Below are positions 62,359-64,000 of a stretch of DNA of 64,000 bases, piece by piece; the first letter of the stretch is position 1; the number at the start of each line of letters is the position of its first letter. A model generated the notes under the pieces. It did not search any database and was not told where the DNA came from. It was given only the letters and a program-made list of their open reading frames with translations. The DNA lies in NCBI RefSeq assembly GCF_003201875.1, contig NZ_QJKD01000001.1:434001-498000 (forward strand), in the 5' to 3' direction. Source of the stretch: Hungatella effluvii. Its GTDB lineage: Bacteria; Bacillota; Clostridia; Lachnospirales; Lachnospiraceae. Position numbers and translations under genes: made by a program.

Positions 62359-62522
62359 TAGAGTGTGTTTGAAAATTGCTTTCTGACAGCTGTGCGTCAC
62401 ACTTTGTGGGAGATTTGGCCCCGATGAAGGAGGCGTAGTGGGCTACGCTGACTGAATTGGGGCTAAATATACCGCGAAGTGGGGCGTGCAGATGGCAGGA
62501 ATGAATTTTCAAACACGCTCTA
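62359..62522. mobile_element. ~160-bp TA-flanked hairpin MITE
   Basis: Ends GAGTGTGTTTGAAAATT (from 62361) and AATTTTCAAACACGCTC (to 62520) are inverted with one mismatch and bounded by TA on both sides. The two halves stay complementary inward with many G-T pairs (GATTTGGCCCC with GGGGCTAAAT, CACTTTGTGG with CCGCGAAGTG), to an apex GCGTAG-TGGG-CTACGC. No ORF. TA ends suggest an IS630/Tc1-type source. It lies between two convergent genes and may also act as terminator. Confidence 0.8.
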
Positions 62523-62539
62523 GGCAGGCGGCACTCCTC

Positions 62540-62869
62540 TTACTCTATTGTTTCATCATTCTCACCAAAGGTCTCCACACGAAACACTACGGGGCGTATT
62601 CCATCCGTGCAGCAGACGATGGTCTGTCCGTCTTTCCGGTTCCACGGCTTATACGTCCCGCCTGCTGCTACGCTTGTGACACTGTGGTAAATGTCAATCC
62701 ACGCCCAGGGACAGAATCCCTCGGGCATCTGCGCGCCTCCCTCAAAGACAAAGCTGTCTCCCACGTTCAGCAGGGCACAGGGTCCTGCTTCCCTGCCTTC
62801 CGTTAAGTATGCATCGGCAAAATCCGGATAAAATTCTTTTCGAAGAACCGTTATTTTTACTCTTTTCAT
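62540..62869 (-). CDS. TIGR04076-family protein
   Basis: 109-residue protein of the uncharacterised TIGR04076 family. It starts MKRVKITVLRKEFYPDFADA, includes EGFCPWAWIDIYHSVTSVAA and CTDGIRPVVFRVE, conserved regions with Cys residues that could bind metal. Function unknown. Its ATG overlaps the methyltransferase stop by 4 bases (ATGA), so the two are translationally coupled and probably work together. Confidence 0.85.
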   Translation of the reverse strand: MKRVKITVLRKEFYPDFADAYLTEGREAGPCALLNVGDSFVFEGGAQMPEGFCPWAWIDIYHSVTSVAAGGTYKPWNRKDGQTIVCCTDGIRPVVFRVETFGENDETIE

Positions 62870-63627
62870 CTTACACCTCTGTCTGCTGTAATCATAAATT
62901 CTCCGGGTACATCAGGATTGTCCCAGGCCGGATGTTCATCAAATCTTTTCAGGATAAACTTGTTGTTTATGACGGCGTTGACAATCTCGCTGACAGTATA
63001 TTTCCTGTAGCTGCACCGCGGCATCTGCTGTCTGACACTGTCTTCGTAAAAACGCGCGTGAGCCATCTCTCCCTCAAAAACGGCAGTTGAGAAGTAGCTC
63101 ATGGATGGCTGTTCCAGATTCAGGATATCCGCAATCTTGGTAAATGGGTGGAAATCGCTGCATATCATCGTTCCGCCCGGCTTCAGCAGCTCGTACATAA
63201 CCCGCATAAATGCGTCGATATCATGGAAATAATGCAGCACACCGCCCTCCATAAAAACCACGTCAAAGCAGCCTCCGTATTTATCCATATCGATCTCCAG
63301 CACATCGCATACCTCATACTCCAGATGTACTTCTGCGGCTTCTGCCAGCTCCATCGCATACCGCCTGTTATCCTGTGAGATATCGAATACGGTCACTTCC
63401 GCTCCCAGCACGGCCAGGGGAACCGCCTTCTTTCCGCAGGAACCGCAGATATTGGCAATCTTTCTGCCTTCATACGTTTCAAAATACGCAGAATACTTTT
63501 TCAGCATGGCGGCCGGATTCTCCCTGATTTTATCTGCCTTCTTAGAAGGAGGCCCCTCTTCCTTAAGCCAAAACTCGTAAGCGTTATATTCCCATGCGCG
63601 TTTGTTTCCGGAGCTGTAATCCATCAT
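62866..63627 (-). CDS. Class I SAM-dependent methyltransferase
   Basis: 253-residue cytoplasmic methyltransferase. Motif I is IANICGSCGKKAVPLAVLGA near residues 58-77, with Cys in place of a Gly in the usual E/DxGxGxG loop; motif II acidic end AEVTVFDISQDNRR; motif III VCDVLEIDM; motif IV DVVFMEGGVLHYFHD; then LLKPGGTMICSDFHP. Close to UbiE/Mtf_11 types; substrate unknown. The start at 63627 has GGGAGGG 11 bases upstream; longer frames lack a site. It is followed by the overlapping TIGR04076 gene. Confidence 0.9.
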   Translation of the reverse strand: MMDYSSGNKRAWEYNAYEFWLKEEGPPSKKADKIRENPAAMLKKYSAYFETYEGRKIANICGSCGKKAVPLAVLGAEVTVFDISQDNRRYAMELAEAAEVHLEYEVCDVLEIDMDKYGGCFDVVFMEGGVLHYFHDIDAFMRVMYELLKPGGTMICSDFHPFTKIADILNLEQPSMSYFSTAVFEGEMAHARFYEDSVRQQMPRCSYRKYTVSEIVNAVINNKFILKRFDEHPAWDNPDVPGEFMITADRGVR

Positions 63628-63751
63628 AAATCCGCCCTCCCTATTCTGATTTTCCTTCATCTGCGGTCCCATTTCTTCTATAATAATCAATATCATATCA
63701 GATAACCGTCCATTTTACTACATCCCGATCATATCAAACGCGTGAACTTAC

Positions 63752-63961
63752 TCATGTGTTATACACGAGCTTCCTCTGCGCTTTAGTCAGCTTCTTTTGG
63801 TTCTTACTAAAATAATGCGGCATGCTGGAGCAGCAGCCTTCTGAATCCATATACAATCCGTCCGATTTATAGTCCAGGCCAATGACCTGCTCCGGCCAGT
63901 ACGGCAATATTTCCATTTGATCACAATTGGAATCACGAGAATGCACCGGCAAAATTTTCAA
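63752..63961 (-). CDS. C-terminal part of an unrecognised protein (possibly broken)
   Basis: At most 69 codons are open, ending KKLTKAQRKLVYNT at 63752. There is no ATG with a ribosome site at the beginning; the first Met is inside (QMEILPYWPEQVIGLDY). A neighbouring frame just upstream reads IDSDDLVMLFENFAGAF and stops near 63940, as if one gene were interrupted by a frameshift, or continues beyond the window edge. No family is recognised. Confidence 0.4.
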   Translation of the reverse strand: MKILPVHSRDSNCDQMEILPYWPEQVIGLDYKSDGLYMDSEGCCSSMPHYFSKNQKKLTKAQRKLVYNT

Positions 63962-64000
63962 ACAACATCACCAGATCGTCTGAGTCAATCATTCGGAAAT

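Overview
The window reads as chromosomal DNA of a spore-forming, anaerobic Firmicute of the Lachnospiraceae / Clostridium cluster XIVa type (Enterocloster, Hungatella and Lacrimispora are the sort of genera meant). This is an inference from gene content: many solute-binding-protein sugar ABC transporters with YesM/YesN two-component systems, a collagen-like BclA-type spore-surface protein, stand-alone ferredoxin/flavodoxin proteins, a PTS with a PRD regulator, and AGGAGG ribosome sites. No rRNA or taxonomic marker is present, so the genus is not fixed.

Layout. 1-1.9 kb: 3' end of an AprA-like flavoprotein and its ferredoxin. 1.9-4.3 kb: polar amino-acid ABC transporter. 4.6-14.4 kb: carbohydrate locus (six-hairpin glycosidase, two permeases, binding protein, YesM/YesN pair, VOC enzyme). 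14.5-18.5 kb: membrane protein, C_GCAxxG_C_C protein, MATE exporter behind an attenuator-like leader, MarR regulator, ferredoxin-domain protein. 18.6-27.5 kb: second carbohydrate locus (binding protein, two permeases, HpcH/HpaI aldolase, aldo/keto reductase) facing its own divergent YesN/YesM pair. 27.6-31.8 kb: membrane-anchored amidase, collagen-like protein, MFS transporter. 32-36.1 kb: fructose-type PTS EIIA-EIIC-EIIB and PRD regulator. 36.3-42.8 kb: complete 2-aminoethylphosphonate uptake and degradation operon (phnX, phnW, ABC transporter) under an RpiR-type regulator. 42.9-46 kb: ClC antiporter, cell-wall-binding protein, Crh-like HPr paralogue. 46.3-56 kb: a probable island beside tRNA-Ser, with a broken integrase, GH28, a sialidase-fold protein, a membrane-bound AraC regulator and an LplABC-type transporter; much of it is visibly more AT-rich than its surroundings. 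56.2-64 kb: thioredoxin system, UvrA-like ABC protein, a redox operon (ferredoxin-nitroreductase, ArsR, EFR1), a TIGR04076 protein and a methyltransferase.

The most unusual structure is a family of ~290-bp palindromic elements (23768-24055 and 31781-32070). The two copies share a core and short termini, while their long arms differ in sequence yet are almost perfectly self-complementary within each copy. Copy 2 has an 8-bp direct repeat at its ends and splits what looks like a regulator-transporter operon junction. A second, unrelated 160-bp hairpin element bounded by TA lies at 62359-62522. Other points worth checking are an HPr paralogue lacking the phosphorylatable histidine but keeping the regulatory serine, paired RpiR operators flanking rpiR, a doubled operator on the trxA promoter, and a likely group II intron relic inside a sugar ABC operon.
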